Notes under the pieces: generated by a model
Database searches by the model: none
What the model saw: the letters and a program-made list of their open reading frames with translations, nothing else
What the model was told of the DNA's origin: nothing
DNA from: Owenia fusiformis
Taxonomy: Eukaryota > Annelida > Polychaeta > Sabellida > Oweniidae
Assembly (NCBI GenBank): GCA_903813345.2
Contig: CAIIXF020000012.1
Span: forward strand, 21,466,184-21,530,183
Reading direction: 5' to 3'
Length of the DNA: 64,000 bases
Position numbers and translations under genes: made by a program
Shown here: positions 47,481-61,100 of the stretch, one piece after another
How positions within the stretch are numbered: the first letter of the stretch is position 1
Layout: every line of letters begins with the position of its first letter

Positions 47481-47884
47481 CGAAAAATACAGGGTGGTCC
47501 AAAAAATTGGCTAGAGACCCTTATTACCTGCAAGAATCCTTTCATATTTTCACATTTTGTAGAAGAAGGTCTTAACTTTTTTTTTGTACCATACATTTTT
47601 CTTAGTCTTGAAATCTGCAGAAATTATAACCCCTAACCAAACATTACTGAAAATCGATAAAATGTGAACTTCAACATTTATGACTCTTCAACCCTTCAAT
47701 AATCTTCCTGAGGAAATGGTCAATAAACGTGTAAATATGTTTTCTGCCCAAAAAGAGTCCCATTTGTCACATGGTATGGTTTAAACTTATATCTCTCACT
47801 ATAAGCCTTTTTAAGACCACCCAAAGTGTTTCAACAATTTCCGTGAATCACATTGGTAAAATTTTGTACAATATCTAATTTTAG

Positions 47885-48608
47885 GCATTTTTTGTTTAAA
47901 GTGTCTCACATATTCGATCAAAACTTGCCATGCAAACATGTTAGTCTACTTTACTGGCCCCCCTTGCTGTAACAAGGAACCCAAAACACATTAAAACGTA
48001 AACATAAACCAATTAGTCACTTCACTATGAAAGTGAGGGGTGTTGCTGTGTGCATGGACTAACACAATATCAGTGGTCATTTACTGTGTCAACTTAGTAA
48101 CCCTTGCATATCGTGCTCACTCAAGTATTGAATAATTTTTTATGATCTAATTGTTTGTGGTTTATAAAAAAGTGATATATTTTAGTTAGAAATACATCAA
48201 TTAATATATTCATTCAAACAGCACTAGAATGTGGGAAGAAAGAGCAATGGTGACAAAATGCAGACAGAATTTTCCGTAAGGGTTTCAAACATTTCTGAAC
48301 ACAATCATACATGTACTTCATGTGTACTGTTATTTTTAGTGCTGTATTTATAGATATAATTTCACTATTAAAATCATATTTTCCAGCAATGACTTCAAAT
48401 TCGGAACCATACCCATACCACATGTTCTTCAATAACTCCAAACATGTGTAAACATTGACCATGTGCATATAAATTCAGATTTCACGAGCTCTTTCCTATT
48501 CGAGTACCTCATACACCCCTGCATGGATTTGAGTTGGATTCGCCCTTTATACGTGAGCCGACACACTCGCAAACGCTGATTGGATAAAGATTGCGAGAAT
48601 CTTTAAGT
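47885..48608. repeat. Segmental repeat, uninterrupted copy
   Basis: About 720 bp from AAGTGTCTCACATATTCGAT to GCGAGAATCTTTAAG match 51642-51807 plus 53930-54498 at high identity. This copy lacks the 2.1-kb insertion and so defines the empty site. A short frame (CVQKCLKPLRKI) is shared by both copies, but the frames diverge upstream through an indel, so I do not call a gene. Confidence 0.8.
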
Positions 48609-49026
48609 CTTGTAATTTCTTCAAAATTCAAGACTGAGAATTAATTATCCCATCAAGAGAAATTTTAATTTCAAAAGGGCGTAAATTTGTTTTTTAATAA
48701 ATATTATTGTTTTAAATTTGAAACTGTATTAACAATATCTAACGATTTCACATATATTTCCTGTTTTCACCCTGACCCCCAGGGGCCGTGAATAGGGGTC
48801 GGGAAAACAGGAGTTTTCATTAATTTTGAGATCTTTCTGAAGTATATCTTTATTATACTCAAATGAAAGGCAATTTAGAATCTAGATGGTCTAGATAGGT
48901 TTAAATTATTCACTCATATAAGTCACATAAATATGTGCTGGATGTATAATATATATATTTCCGAAATTCTAGTCCATCACATCTTTAATACTGAAATATG
49001 AAGGGGTCATCTACACTAAGCATGCT

Positions 49027-49119
49027 CTAAACACCAATAAGTGGTGGCGATGGTGGCGGTCCTCCAAACACCCAATCGACAGCACCTTGAGTGGTCGGTG
49101 GGAAGTAACACACAAGAAC
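49027..49119 (-). CDS. Pif-like gene terminal exon 10
   Basis: 93 nt after TATTATAG encode VLVCYFPPTTQGAVDWVFGG, a short proline-rich end and a TAG at 49029-49027. An AATAAA on the minus strand near 48855 could be the poly(A) signal. Confidence 0.72.
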   Translation of the reverse strand, partial: VLVCYFPPTTQGAVDWVFGGPPPSPPLIGV

Positions 49120-52100
49120 CTATAATACATAATTCGAAATAGGTACCCGCTTTCTTTTATAAAGTGGATGTCTGAATTTTGTTCGAATTGAGAGGTATGT
49201 TTTATTCACAGAATGATTTGAGCGTTCGAATTTGTTTAATGAATGATTAAGTGCGAAATAAACAAAATTGTACAAACGACACTCACATCGGTGATAAATA
49301 CAGGGGATATTCCAAACTGCAGGGGAAGTTTTGTACCCTCAAGTGCCCCTAAAATTAAGAAAATGTAGATAAATGATTACAAGTGGTATGTATGAACTGT
49401 AATGCTCATATAATCCCTTCCCCTATTCAAACAACTGAACATTTTGAATATATTTGAAATTAATAAGCAGTTGAAATGCATTTTCATGTACAAATGGATA
49501 AATAAACTCCATAATTATCATAAAATTTTTCCAAACCTTTTCAGTACCATCCAAGAGAGACATGTTTACAACACCCGAAATAGGGTAAACTATGACAAAC
49601 CCAAAATTCGAACAAATTATGGTAAAGCTTTGATATCTTTTACTGCACCATCAATTTGGAATTCATTACCTATTGAAATAACATCATCTGGAAGTATTTT
49701 TATTATGAAAAAAGAATTGAAAAAATATTTTATCAATCAATAACCAGAACAACGGCAACGCCAAAGCGTAGCGAATCCCATCGAACAGAAATGGCTGGCA
49801 TTTTTACAAACGAAATATATAGCAAATATCAAAAAACATACCAGAAAGGCCATCATTTTCAAAATGGTTGCTCACTAGCCAAGTTGTCATCAGAAGAAAT
49901 AATATGGTTTTAAGTAGCCACCTATAAAATTTTTGAAAAATCGCACACATGTACTTGTAAAATAACACACATAAAAATGGTGGCCATTTTTCAAAATGGC
50001 CGACTACTCCCCAAAGTTTTATTAGACAATGTGCCATGCTTAGAGTATTCACATATCAAATATGAACAAAATCGCTCCACTACTTTTCGAGTACTAGTAA
50101 AAAATGGTGGCCATTTTTCAAAATGGCCGCCTACTACCTAAAGTGTCAATAGACAGTGTGCCATGCTTTTAGTATTCACATACCAAATATAAACAAAATC
50201 GCTCCACTACTTTTCGAGTTATAGTAAAATACGTTAAAAAGGTGGCCATTTTTCAAAATGGCCACCTTCTACCAAAAGTGTCACAGGACAGTGTGCCATG
50301 CTTATAGTATTCACATACCAAATATGAACAAAATCGCTCCACTACTTTTCGAGTTATAGTAAAATACGTTAAAATGGCGGCCATTTTTCAAAATGGCCGC
50401 CTTCTACCAAAAGTGTCTTAAAACAGTGTGCAATGTTTATAGTATTCACATACCAAATATGAACAAAATCGCTCAACCACTTTTCGAGTTACAGCAAAAA
50501 TCGTAAAATAATGAGTAAAGGCCGCCATTTTTCAAGATGGCTGCCATGTGCTTTTTTAATATCTACATTTGTAGCTTTATTAATGTCCTTTATAATTTTT
50601 TTACACTAAAAACATATTGCTATTACAGTTTTACATATTGCACCTAAATTACTGTAAAATCGGCACTAAAATGGCCGCCATTTTGAAATGAGTGGCCATT
50701 TTGAAAATTGGCTTTCGAGCAGAACTTCTACTCCCATAGGGTATATGTGTACAAAATATGAACAAAATCGGGCCAACGGTATTTGAGTTATTGCCCGGAC
50801 GTACGTACGGACGGACGGAGGCGTTCCCTATATCCCTCCGAACTTCGTTCGATGGGATAATAATATCAATTTCAGATAACCATAGTGGGCAATATATGAC
50901 ACATTCTTAGTCAGACATAGATAGTAGCATTCATCACACAAGCAGATCCCCAATCTGTACATTTCATGTTTGATGATAAACACGGGAATATACACGTGAA
51001 GTGTCACCCGTTTACTGTACATTTGATGTTGAAATATATATGAATAAATAATAAATAAAAAATAATAATAAAAAAATGAGTTGCAATAGGGAAACATTCA
51101 AACGTTTATCATCCCCCTATTAAATGGCATCAAAAAGTACTTTTATTCTCAGATTGTGAGACATGATCTCACATTTATATCAGTAATGTATCCCTGCACG
51201 GTTGTTTAGGCTCTTTGCCGTAAATCGACTATAAGGAGTACTAGAGACGAATGAACTATCTTTACTCGGTTTGTTTATTACGTGATATGAGGAAAGAAGT
51301 TATATTAAAAACCTGTTTCTATACTACATTTGCAGCCATAACTGGGAGACATGTGATCATAATTCATACGCCAAAATATTTGGGGTTGTTTTCTGCGGAT
51401 GGATGTACTTGGTAGATATGCATTGGTCAATATGGGGACACACAACTTATTAATCCTTCCGCCGAGTGGGAAGATCCTTCCGCCGAGTGGGAAGACGAAT
51501 AGATGGCATTTTAAAAACAAGAATATAGTCCAATTATTGTAATTATATTACCATCACCAGTGGTTGGATTTTGGTAAGTACATGAATGAAAAAGTGTATG
51601 TATGGACCAACTCTAACACATGATTTGATGTGATTGATGTGCATTTTCTTTAAAGTGTCTCACATATTCGATCAAAATTTGCCATGCAAACATGTTAGTC
51701 TACTTTACTGCCCCCCCCCCTTGCTGTAACAAGGAACACAAAACACATTAAAACGTAAACATAAACCAAATAGTCAGACGATCACTTCACTATGAAAGTT
51801 AGGGGTCACGCAGAGCTGTCAAGTGTCCCGCGAATGGCGGGATTATCCCGCGAATTCGATCAAAATTAGGCTAATTCGCGTGTCCCGCAATGTCCCGCGA
51901 AGTCCCGCAAATGTGGCTTTCGACCTCCGCGAATTTCCGAAATTGTTGCAATCCCCTATATTGTGATTATTTTATCTTATATAAGAAGCTAAGTTTTTGC
52001 ACTTTTGAGGAGTAAAGTTTACCTAATTTTAAGTACCTAGCATGCTGTTGTTTGGTATCAAAATAAAGAGGAAGGGTTCAACTTTCATTTTAATTACGAC

Positions 52101-55100
52101 AATAGGGATGTAGGTCACAAATAGTTCCAACGTTGGCCTTTTTACTATCCGTGTGGCCTTCATCTCAGAACTGAGCAAATGTTAGCAAACGCGAGTTACA
52201 ATAAATGGACGCTGATATCTAGAAAGGGTTTGTAGAAAAAACCGGGTATCGGGTAGTAAATCCTCCATGCTGGGTTCAAACTTGGTACCCGGTACCCGGT
52301 CAAAAAACGGGTACCCAAAAAACAAAAAATACGAATATACGAGTATAACATAATAGATTATCAGAAAACGTGTAAGATTTGTTTTGAATTTACAAAAATG
52401 TATGTAACATCCTTCAAAATTGAGCTAGAAGCTTCAAATAAAAAGCATATTTTAAGGCTCTTTTCTTCCTCTATCGTCATGACCATATTTTCATTGGTTA
52501 TGGGGGGGGTGCGATCGCACCATCGCACCCTCTCCTGGCTACGCCTATGACATTGTAAGACATAACAATTTAGTGGACAATTCAGTGGACATTTTGTCGA
52601 CAGTTGGGATAACTTAAATTATGATTAATAATCAAAATCTTACACATTGCATCATGTAAATTAACACACGTCACCTCTCTGCTAAAGCAACGATAGCAAT
52701 TTACAGATTTAAATCATAATCAAAACAATTCACGTACCAACATACGAACTATTGAAAATAGAGTAAAATTGATTTGCCTTGTTATTCAAATAGTCTTACA
52801 ATGTCATTGGCGTAGCCAGGAGAGGGTATGATGGTGCGATCGCATCCCCCCCCTCGCACCCCCCCCCTCCCCCTTCATTACCAATGGAAATATGACCATG
52901 ATGATAGAGGAAGAAAAGAGGCTTAAAATGCTTTTTATTTGAAGCTTCTAGCTCAATTTTGAAGGAAGTTACATACATTTTTGTAAATTCAAAACAAATC
53001 TTACACGTTTTCTAATGATCTCATTATGTTGTATATTCGTATATTTCGTTTTTTGGGTACCTGGTTTTTTCGACCGGGTACCAAGTTTGAACCCAGCATT
53101 GAGGATTTACTACCCGGTACCCGGTTTTTTCTACAAACCCTATCTAGAAAAGTAACCTCATTCCCTATAATTTGATGTAGATTATGAATAGGTACATTTT
53201 GATATATAACATTATGGGCTTTCAATTGAAAGCCCATGCCTACAGTATATGAAAAGGTACATTTTGATATATAACATTATGGGGGTAAGCGTTTCATATA
53301 TAGTTGGTCACGACGCCAGAAGTGCAAAGTACTATTGTTCCAAATTTTTGAATTTCGTATTAGATTACGATACTCACACCTGAAGCATGGTTTTTGTTTT
53401 TGATAAATTACAATAAAGTTTAATAATATTTCTATGAGTATTTTGTGAAGTTATGTTGACGTTTATTTAAGTTACAATGTAACGGTGCATTATATTTGAT
53501 TAATCAGTATCTGAAAGTACTTTTACACGCTTTTACATTAGTCCAAATCACGCAAATCCCTTGAATGTCCCGGGACATCCTGCAAATTTAGGTGGATGTC
53601 CCGCGAATCCCGCAAATTTAGGGCACTTTTTCTAGAAAATCTGTCCCTCTATGAAGTTTTTCTGGTAAACCTGTTAACTGTCCCGCAATTAGGGTGTTTG
53701 TCCCTCGAATGGTCCCGCGAAATCCCGCGAATTTGATAAAACAAATTTGGCCTATAAGCGCAATCACGCAAATCCCTTAAATGTCCCGCGAAATCCCGCG
53801 AATTTAGTAGATGTCCCGCAAAATCCCGCGAATTTTGGGCACTGGGTCTAAAAAATCTGTCCCGCGAGAAAATCTTTGGGGGTTGACAGTACTGGGGGTG
53901 TTCAAGGCAAATGTGTATTAGCAGAATACGCTGTGTGCATGGACTAACACAATGTCAGTGGTCATTTACTGTGTCAACTTAGTAACCCTTGCATATCGTG
54001 CTCACTCAAGTATTGAATAATTTTTTTATGATCTAAATGTTTGTGGTTTATAAAAAAATGTGATATATTTTAGTTGGAAATACATTAATAAATATATTCA
54101 TTCAAACAGCACTAGAATGCGGGAAGAAAGAGCATTGGTGACAAAATGCAGACCTAATTTTCCGTAAGGGTTTCAAACATTTCTGGACACAATCATACAT
54201 GTACTTCATGTGTACTGTTATTTTTAGTGCTGTATTTATATATATAATTTCACGTATTAAAATCATATTTTCCAGCAATGACTTCAAATTCGGAACCACC
54301 CCCATATCACATTTTCTGCAATAACTCCAAACATGTGTAAACATTGACCATGTGCATATAAATTCAGATTTCACGAGCTCTTTCCTATTCGAGTACCTCA
54401 TACACCCCTGCATGGATTTGAGTTGGATTCGCCTTTTATACGTGAGCCGGTACACATCGCAAACGCTGATTGGATAAAGATTGCGAGAATCTTTAAGAAA
54501 TTTGACCTGCCTCCATCTGTCAGAATCAAAGTGACAATTTTTGACATTTTCTATAGATGGCGTATTCAACAGGTGATATCTTCTGATTTTCGTGGGGAGT
54601 TTTGGTTCAATCTTTTTTGACTGACAGATGACATACTGGGATATGATGGCATGATAGCAAAATATGTCCACGCATCCTAGTTTTCTTTGAGGGCTGCACC
54701 AAAAGTTCCGAACCCTTTGCTCTAAAAATCTTGATATTTTATGAATATTGTTCATATTTGGCCATAACCACCCCATATATAGTAGTTTCATTTTGTTTAA
54801 AAATAATAAATCTGACCAGCAACAATAAATCTGACCAGCAACATAGGTGTCTGGTTACCATAGCATAGCTCTAATGTCTGGCGGGGGGTTTACGGTGGTA
54901 CTTTTTGCCAGTTTTTTGTGCGTCAGAGATAAAGACACCTTATAGCGTAAAAATCAAGGTGATTGGGGTAGAGGGACAGAATTATGTTAATCGGAAATTG
55001 ATGCCAATAAAATTGAAATTCATAAAATATTGACAGTTACCTTGTTTCTAATACTTTAAAAGAATGTAAAGTGATAATTATTGGTCTGTTTCATAGATAT

Positions 55101-58100
55101 AATCATTTGGCACATTGGATTCCCTTTCCAACATGCTTAAACTTTATTTCATGAAAATCGAGCCTTCATTGACTATATATGTATATTACGAATTTTTTAA
55201 GGTAAAATACAGTTAAATATCAAGTTCATATATTCGCGAATTGCGTTCTCTTCAAGAATTTGAGAATAACACCTTTTTAAAAATTACTTAAATTAGTTTG
55301 CATATCACTTAATGTTTATGCAAAATGTGTGAATATTATTATAATGATAACCCTCTCCAAATTTTATGTTTTTTTATTCCCCAACTCCCAATTTTTCAAT
55401 TTCACCAATTCGATTTATATTCCGTTACTGGACACTATCAAGTATTTGAATCAATATAAACTCAGTTTTTTTCATTCGTTTTCTTTTTTTTGGGGAGCAA
55501 GGGGGCGGTGAAAGATCGTTTGCACTTTAAATATAAGAAGTACCTCAAAAAGAAGGCTTATTCGAAAATAGTTTTTTCTAAATAAGGAAGTAAAGTAAAA
55601 TATATTCTATCAATTACATATAGTGAGTAACATCACATTTTTATTTCTCTTATTGGTGTAAATAAATTGACGATAACTTACAGGTGAATGGAGGATTAGC
55701 GGAATCCTCGTCCATATCTTCGTTAATGAGAGAGATATATCCACGATCATTCATGTAAACAATATATCTTTTCTGAAAATGAATTAAACATGTTATATTT
55801 AATCTATATACTGTATAGCAAGACACTTCCTCCACTCACACAGTTCAGAGAAGATGTTAAACGTAATCACGGTGCCCATGTCAAGCTGCGCGCCTACTTA
55901 GGCGCGCAGTTTGTTTCGATCACAAACTGCGTGCCTAAGAACATTGCATCATTTAAGTTGGAGTCTGTATTTTGAAACGTAATTTAAGGACATTTATCCT
56001 GCATTGTTTTCTTGTTCAATGCGTTCATTCTGTGGCGAATATACGAATCTTGCAAATACTAGCAAAAACTATGTGCAAATGAATCTAAGTTTTAAAACAT
56101 AAGCAGATTAATGGCATTTTCGTCACTGATTTAACGGGAATTTATACGTAAATCGATCTAGCACTTTAAACATAAATGACAAATACTTTAGACTCGTTTT
56201 ATATTTAATTCCTTACACATTTATCATGTATAATTCAAAATATTTCGAGATAAAACAGATAATCAGGAGATTAAAAAGAAATAAATCACAAACTGCGCGC
56301 CTATTTTAGCCAGAAATTACAAACTGTGCGCATACACTATTAAAACTACATATTATCATTGGAATTTCTACAGAGGCACGTGTAGGTGTTTTTCATGTTG
56401 CTTTGGAAATTTTGCTTTATCGTCAGATTTTATGAGATTTTTATATTGAAAGTCAAAATGTGTAAAAGAAGTGACAATTAAGTTGGGAACGAAAAAAACT
56501 TTTATTTTCAGATCACCATCTTGGTGGATGATGGACTCTCATAGTGTTTTAATTATGGGGTTCTACTATTAGACACATATGTGCCTTGTATGGCGCTTAT
56601 GTTTTCTAATAATACAAAACAAGCTTGGATAGGCAAGCAGTTTGGAAATATTAGGCACGCAGTTTGGGAAATACATGTGAATATAGGCGCGCAGTTTGAC
56701 AAGAAAAATGTTTAAATCACGTTTATGGCGTATTATCGTTTTGAACACAAACTATGCTGCTTTAATCAGATGGAGTGATCCTATATATTCTAGCATACAC
56801 AGACACAATGGCTGAATAAAATAATTAGCAACGTCGTTCATAAACAGTCTTCAATACGTCCATCTCATTCGCAGTTCGAATTCGTTCAGGTCGCACCACG
56901 TCGGTGTGCAACGTCGTATAACGCGTCCCTTAATCTAGAAGGTGATTATGACCTGATTACAGAACGGTGTGGTCGCCATCGAATTTTTAATCATTTCAAA
57001 ATTCTTAAATCACCTTTCCGTCTGAGAACGTTCATGAAGTTCGTAAATAGTCCTTAGAAAATTGTAGCTACGTTCATTTCGTGTGATAGCTATATTTTTG
57101 CTAACTCGTTCATATGCAGTCTTTAATACGTTCTTTATCAGTTTAAACCCATTTGCAATTAGTTCTACCTCGTTCTCAATACGTCCTCAGACAGTTCAAC
57201 TCGTTGCAAAAACGTCCCTAGTAGGATTGAAGTACGACGGTTCCGTTCGTAGCACGTCAAGCTCTTTCTAATTGTAGAATGTGACGACCACGAGAGCATT
57301 TTGAGCATGTTCTAAGTTCTAGAGGACCTACCCTCGTACGTTCGATGAAGTTTGTAAATAGACCCCAAACGGTTCTAAGTACGTCCAGTCCGTTCGTACA
57401 CAGTTGAAGCCCGTTTTCGATAACGTAGTGAGGACTAGTTTGGTGTGATAGTAGGGTAACCCCCCTATCACACCAAACTAGTTCTTACCCGTTCTTTCCA
57501 GTCCTACGAAAACGTCGTAAAACGGGCTCAATCTGGCTGTGGTCGGGAAATATCTCTAAAATAATTAGCTAATTCGTTCATAAACAGTCTTCAATACGTC
57601 CATCTCATTCGCAGTTCGTTCAGGTCGTACAACGATCGGTGTGCAACGTCGTATAACGCGTCCCTTCGTCTAGAAGGTCATCATGACCTGATTACAGAAC
57701 GGTATGGTCGCCATCGAATTTTGAATCGATTCAAAATTCTAGAATCACCTTCCCGCTTGAGAACGTTCATGAAGTTCGTAAATAGACCTTAGAAAGTTGC
57801 AGCTACGTTCATTCCGTTCGCACACAGTTTAAAACCAGTTTAGAATAACGCAGTGGCAACTTGTTTGGTGTGATAGCTATATTTTTGCTAACTCGTTCAT
57901 AAGCAGTCTTTAATACGTTTTTACTCAGTTTAAACCCGTTTGCAATTAGTTCTGCCTCGTTCTCAATACGTCCTCAGACAGTTCAACTCGTTGTAAAAAC
58001 GTCCCTAGTAGGATTGAACTACGACGGTTCCGTTCGTAGTACGTCCAGCTCGTCGTTAGTACGTTGTCACACGTTCTAATTGTAGAACGTGACGACCAAA

Positions 58101-61100
58101 AGAACATTTTGAGCATGTTCTAAGTTCTAGAGGACCTACCCGTTCGAGTACGTTCGATGAAGTTTGTAAATAGACCCCAAACGGTTCTAAGTACGTCCAG
58201 TCCGTTCGTACACAGTTGAAGCCCGTTTTCGAGAACGTAGTGAGAACTAGTTTGGTGTGATAGTAGGGTTAGCATTATTCACTGATTGAAAAAGGGTATA
58301 CATTAAAAAAACATATAACTAGTCCGTAGTCCCAATGACCGACACTACGAGCATGTCATAATGTATTGTAATATGACTGCAAGTTATATTGTGCCCATTT
58401 ACAATGATTAATTAACTGATTTCATTAATATTTTGAAAGAAGGTAAGATTTATAAGATTTCTTGAAATAGGATATGTTATTAGATTGCTTAATTGTGTCA
58501 TCAACAGTGAACCAAAGACAACTTTTATATTTTCAATGTTCTAGGAAGTGTTTATTGAGTATGATGACGTAAATCTGTTATTTTGTCATTGCGAGATGAA
58601 AACTAATAAGGTTTGTTGAAATGTCAACTCACCACCCCATCTGTTATGTATGGAACGGAAAGTTCAACATTCCCTTGTTCGCCAAAGAGCCTAACTTGTA
58701 AGAACATTCCTGCACCAGTGTTCTCCTTAATGAATTCAATAGATGCTGGGACGTCATCGTCCCCATTTGATACGAGGACACCTTCCCCAGCGTTGCTGTT
58801 AACACAACATATTAACGTTGTATATGTCAACATGTAAAAATCGTGCGAATTTGCTTCGAATTTAAAGTATTTGTTCTTCTTACTCAAATGCAACTCCTAT
58901 TGCCCAACCGCGCCCCAACCATTGTTTCTGCATCATATCCAGTGTCGCGGGTGCCCCATCGCCATCACACCCCAGTCCATTTCTGTCATTGGGTCGGACG
59001 GTGCAGTCTCCAGGTCCCATTATACCAGAGTTAGTTTCATCCTCTAATGGAGTGCCATTTTCCCAGAATGGGAAGTAATAGCAATCCACAACTACAAAAA
59101 CACTACCTGTCTTTGGAATGGTGGATACCCTTGGTGTACTTTACTTGGTGTACATATTAGAGCATGTATGGATTTTTGTACGTCTAAATAATAAACAAAT
59201 ATCAATGGATCTTAGCTTCCATGATACATGCATACATTGGCACCCATATTTCAAATGCAACATGTTATACATAAACCTACAAATGATGAAAAACATACAC
59301 CAAATTGTTGAAGTGCATCTACATTTCGCAATATCAAACGTTTCCCCTTCAGGGCAGGCATGACCCTCATCACAATAAGTATAACCAGTCATATTTTCCC
59401 ACGCTGTGTAAGCTGGACCTTTTCCCATCGAGCAGTCGTGGCCAGGAAACTCTGGGAATAATGGATCAAAGTAAGAAATGCACGGCTGACAGCATTCTGG
59501 AATCAAGAATAAAGTATAGTACTGGGTACTTCGAAGGCAAACGCATCAAATTGAAACATTCGGCCTTTTACTTACGGTCGAATGTGCCCCTGACATCACA
59601 TTCCTCAAGATCTATTACAGTCGGACTATCTTCCTCATCTGAAAATCAATCAATCCATTAGTAAATTGCACTATGAGTCAAGTAATGAACGAATTTTGCT
59701 ATCTCAGCTAAAAGTGAAAAAGTCAAATGATCAAACCCCATTCTACCACCCCCATGAAACACATATTGACCTATAGTGGAGTCAGTCATGGCAATTGCAC
59801 TTGCTTTATTATACAGCACCAATTTTTGACCAAAGAATGTCTAAAACATGTACACTATTTTTTATATCTAACGAAGTGGTGTTGAAAAGTGGCCCCAGTT
59901 GATAATAGCAGGCCTCAAAAACTTAGCACATTTACCTTGAGCTCCATGTTAATTTGTCAATCTTCAAAAGACCCCCTGCTGAATAGTTCTAGAGTAATAA
60001 CGCCCATATATTTAGTTTATTACAATAACATTATTATCTTCAAAATAAGAAGGGTTAATTTTTTTTATTTTACCTTGTTCAAAAGATACTGGGGTTTGAA
60101 TTTTGGAAAATCCCCACTGGCTGCCATTATAAAATGCTACCATGAGCCCCATTTTAATTTATCAATCTTCAGAAGGCCCCTTGCAGAACAGTTCAAAGGT
60201 GATAAAGCCCATATTCCTATGATTATCTTAGAAATAATATGGAAGGGTTAAATGTTTACTTTTACCTATACTAGTTCCAAAGATAATGGCGTTTGAATTT
60301 TGGAAAATCCCCATTGGCTGCCATTATAAACGACTATCAATATGGCTTTTTTAAGTGTTCTTTTCTGTAAAAGTACACTATGAATTTTCTAATATTACAT
60401 ATATTTCTATAGTTGATATATTGATTTAAAAAAATCAAAACAGGTACATTTCTGAAAGAATCTTTTTTTTAAATATATTTAGCCAAGTTTTTGACGGCTA
60501 GATATATTAAAATAAGTAATTTTCAGAAATGTGTCTGGAATATTGTCACATTGGCAATATTCATGAAGATCGTCAACGTAACAAAAGCGGGGGACTAAAT
60601 ATGTAAATTGCGTGAATGTGCATTTTCCAAAATTCAAACGCTAATATCTTTGGAACTAGGTAAAATAAAAATGTAGCCCTTCTTATTTTGAAGATAATCA
60701 TATTTTTGCAACATACTAGGAATTGCTTTATTACTTTAGAACTGTTATGGTGCTGTTATACAGCAAGTGCAATTGAACACCTAACTGACTTCACTACTAA
60801 GATAAGAACAGTACCTTCATGGCATTCATAGTCGCCTCCGCCTTCAATGTTACTAGGCCATTGACACGAACAGGTCTTTGGGTCAAACTTTAAAGGTTTC
60901 ATACACCATCTCTCGTATGCCTCAAATCCACTATCGAACGCATCATTTGCTTGGCACTGGTAATATTTACAAAAGTTACCATCATATGCAAAGTAACCAC
61001 CCGCACATTGAGCTAAAATATAGTAACACGTGATCAAATAATTGGGTCAATTGTGTGTGCTATTTTGAAATGCATATAATAATAACCAAATAACAATTAT

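Larger units (their letters stand above)
51642..54498. repeat. Segmental repeat, copy split by an insertion
   Basis: The left part (51642-51807) and right part (about 53930-54498) match 47885-48608 continuously. A stretch of about 2.1 kb with no counterpart lies between them. The largest open frame here (54102-54791, minus) overlaps this repeat and has no recognisable domain. Confidence 0.8.

Noticed and set aside
54102-54791. Longest open frame in the window (229 codons, minus)
   Set aside because: It overlaps the segmental repeat. Frames diverge from the sister copy by an indel upstream of the shared peptide, and no domain is recognisable. Probably a chance frame in repeat DNA.
58613-59661. 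Plus-strand frames opposite the Pif-like exons
   Set aside because: They are antisense shadows; the minus-strand exons have signal peptide, domains and consistent splice phases.
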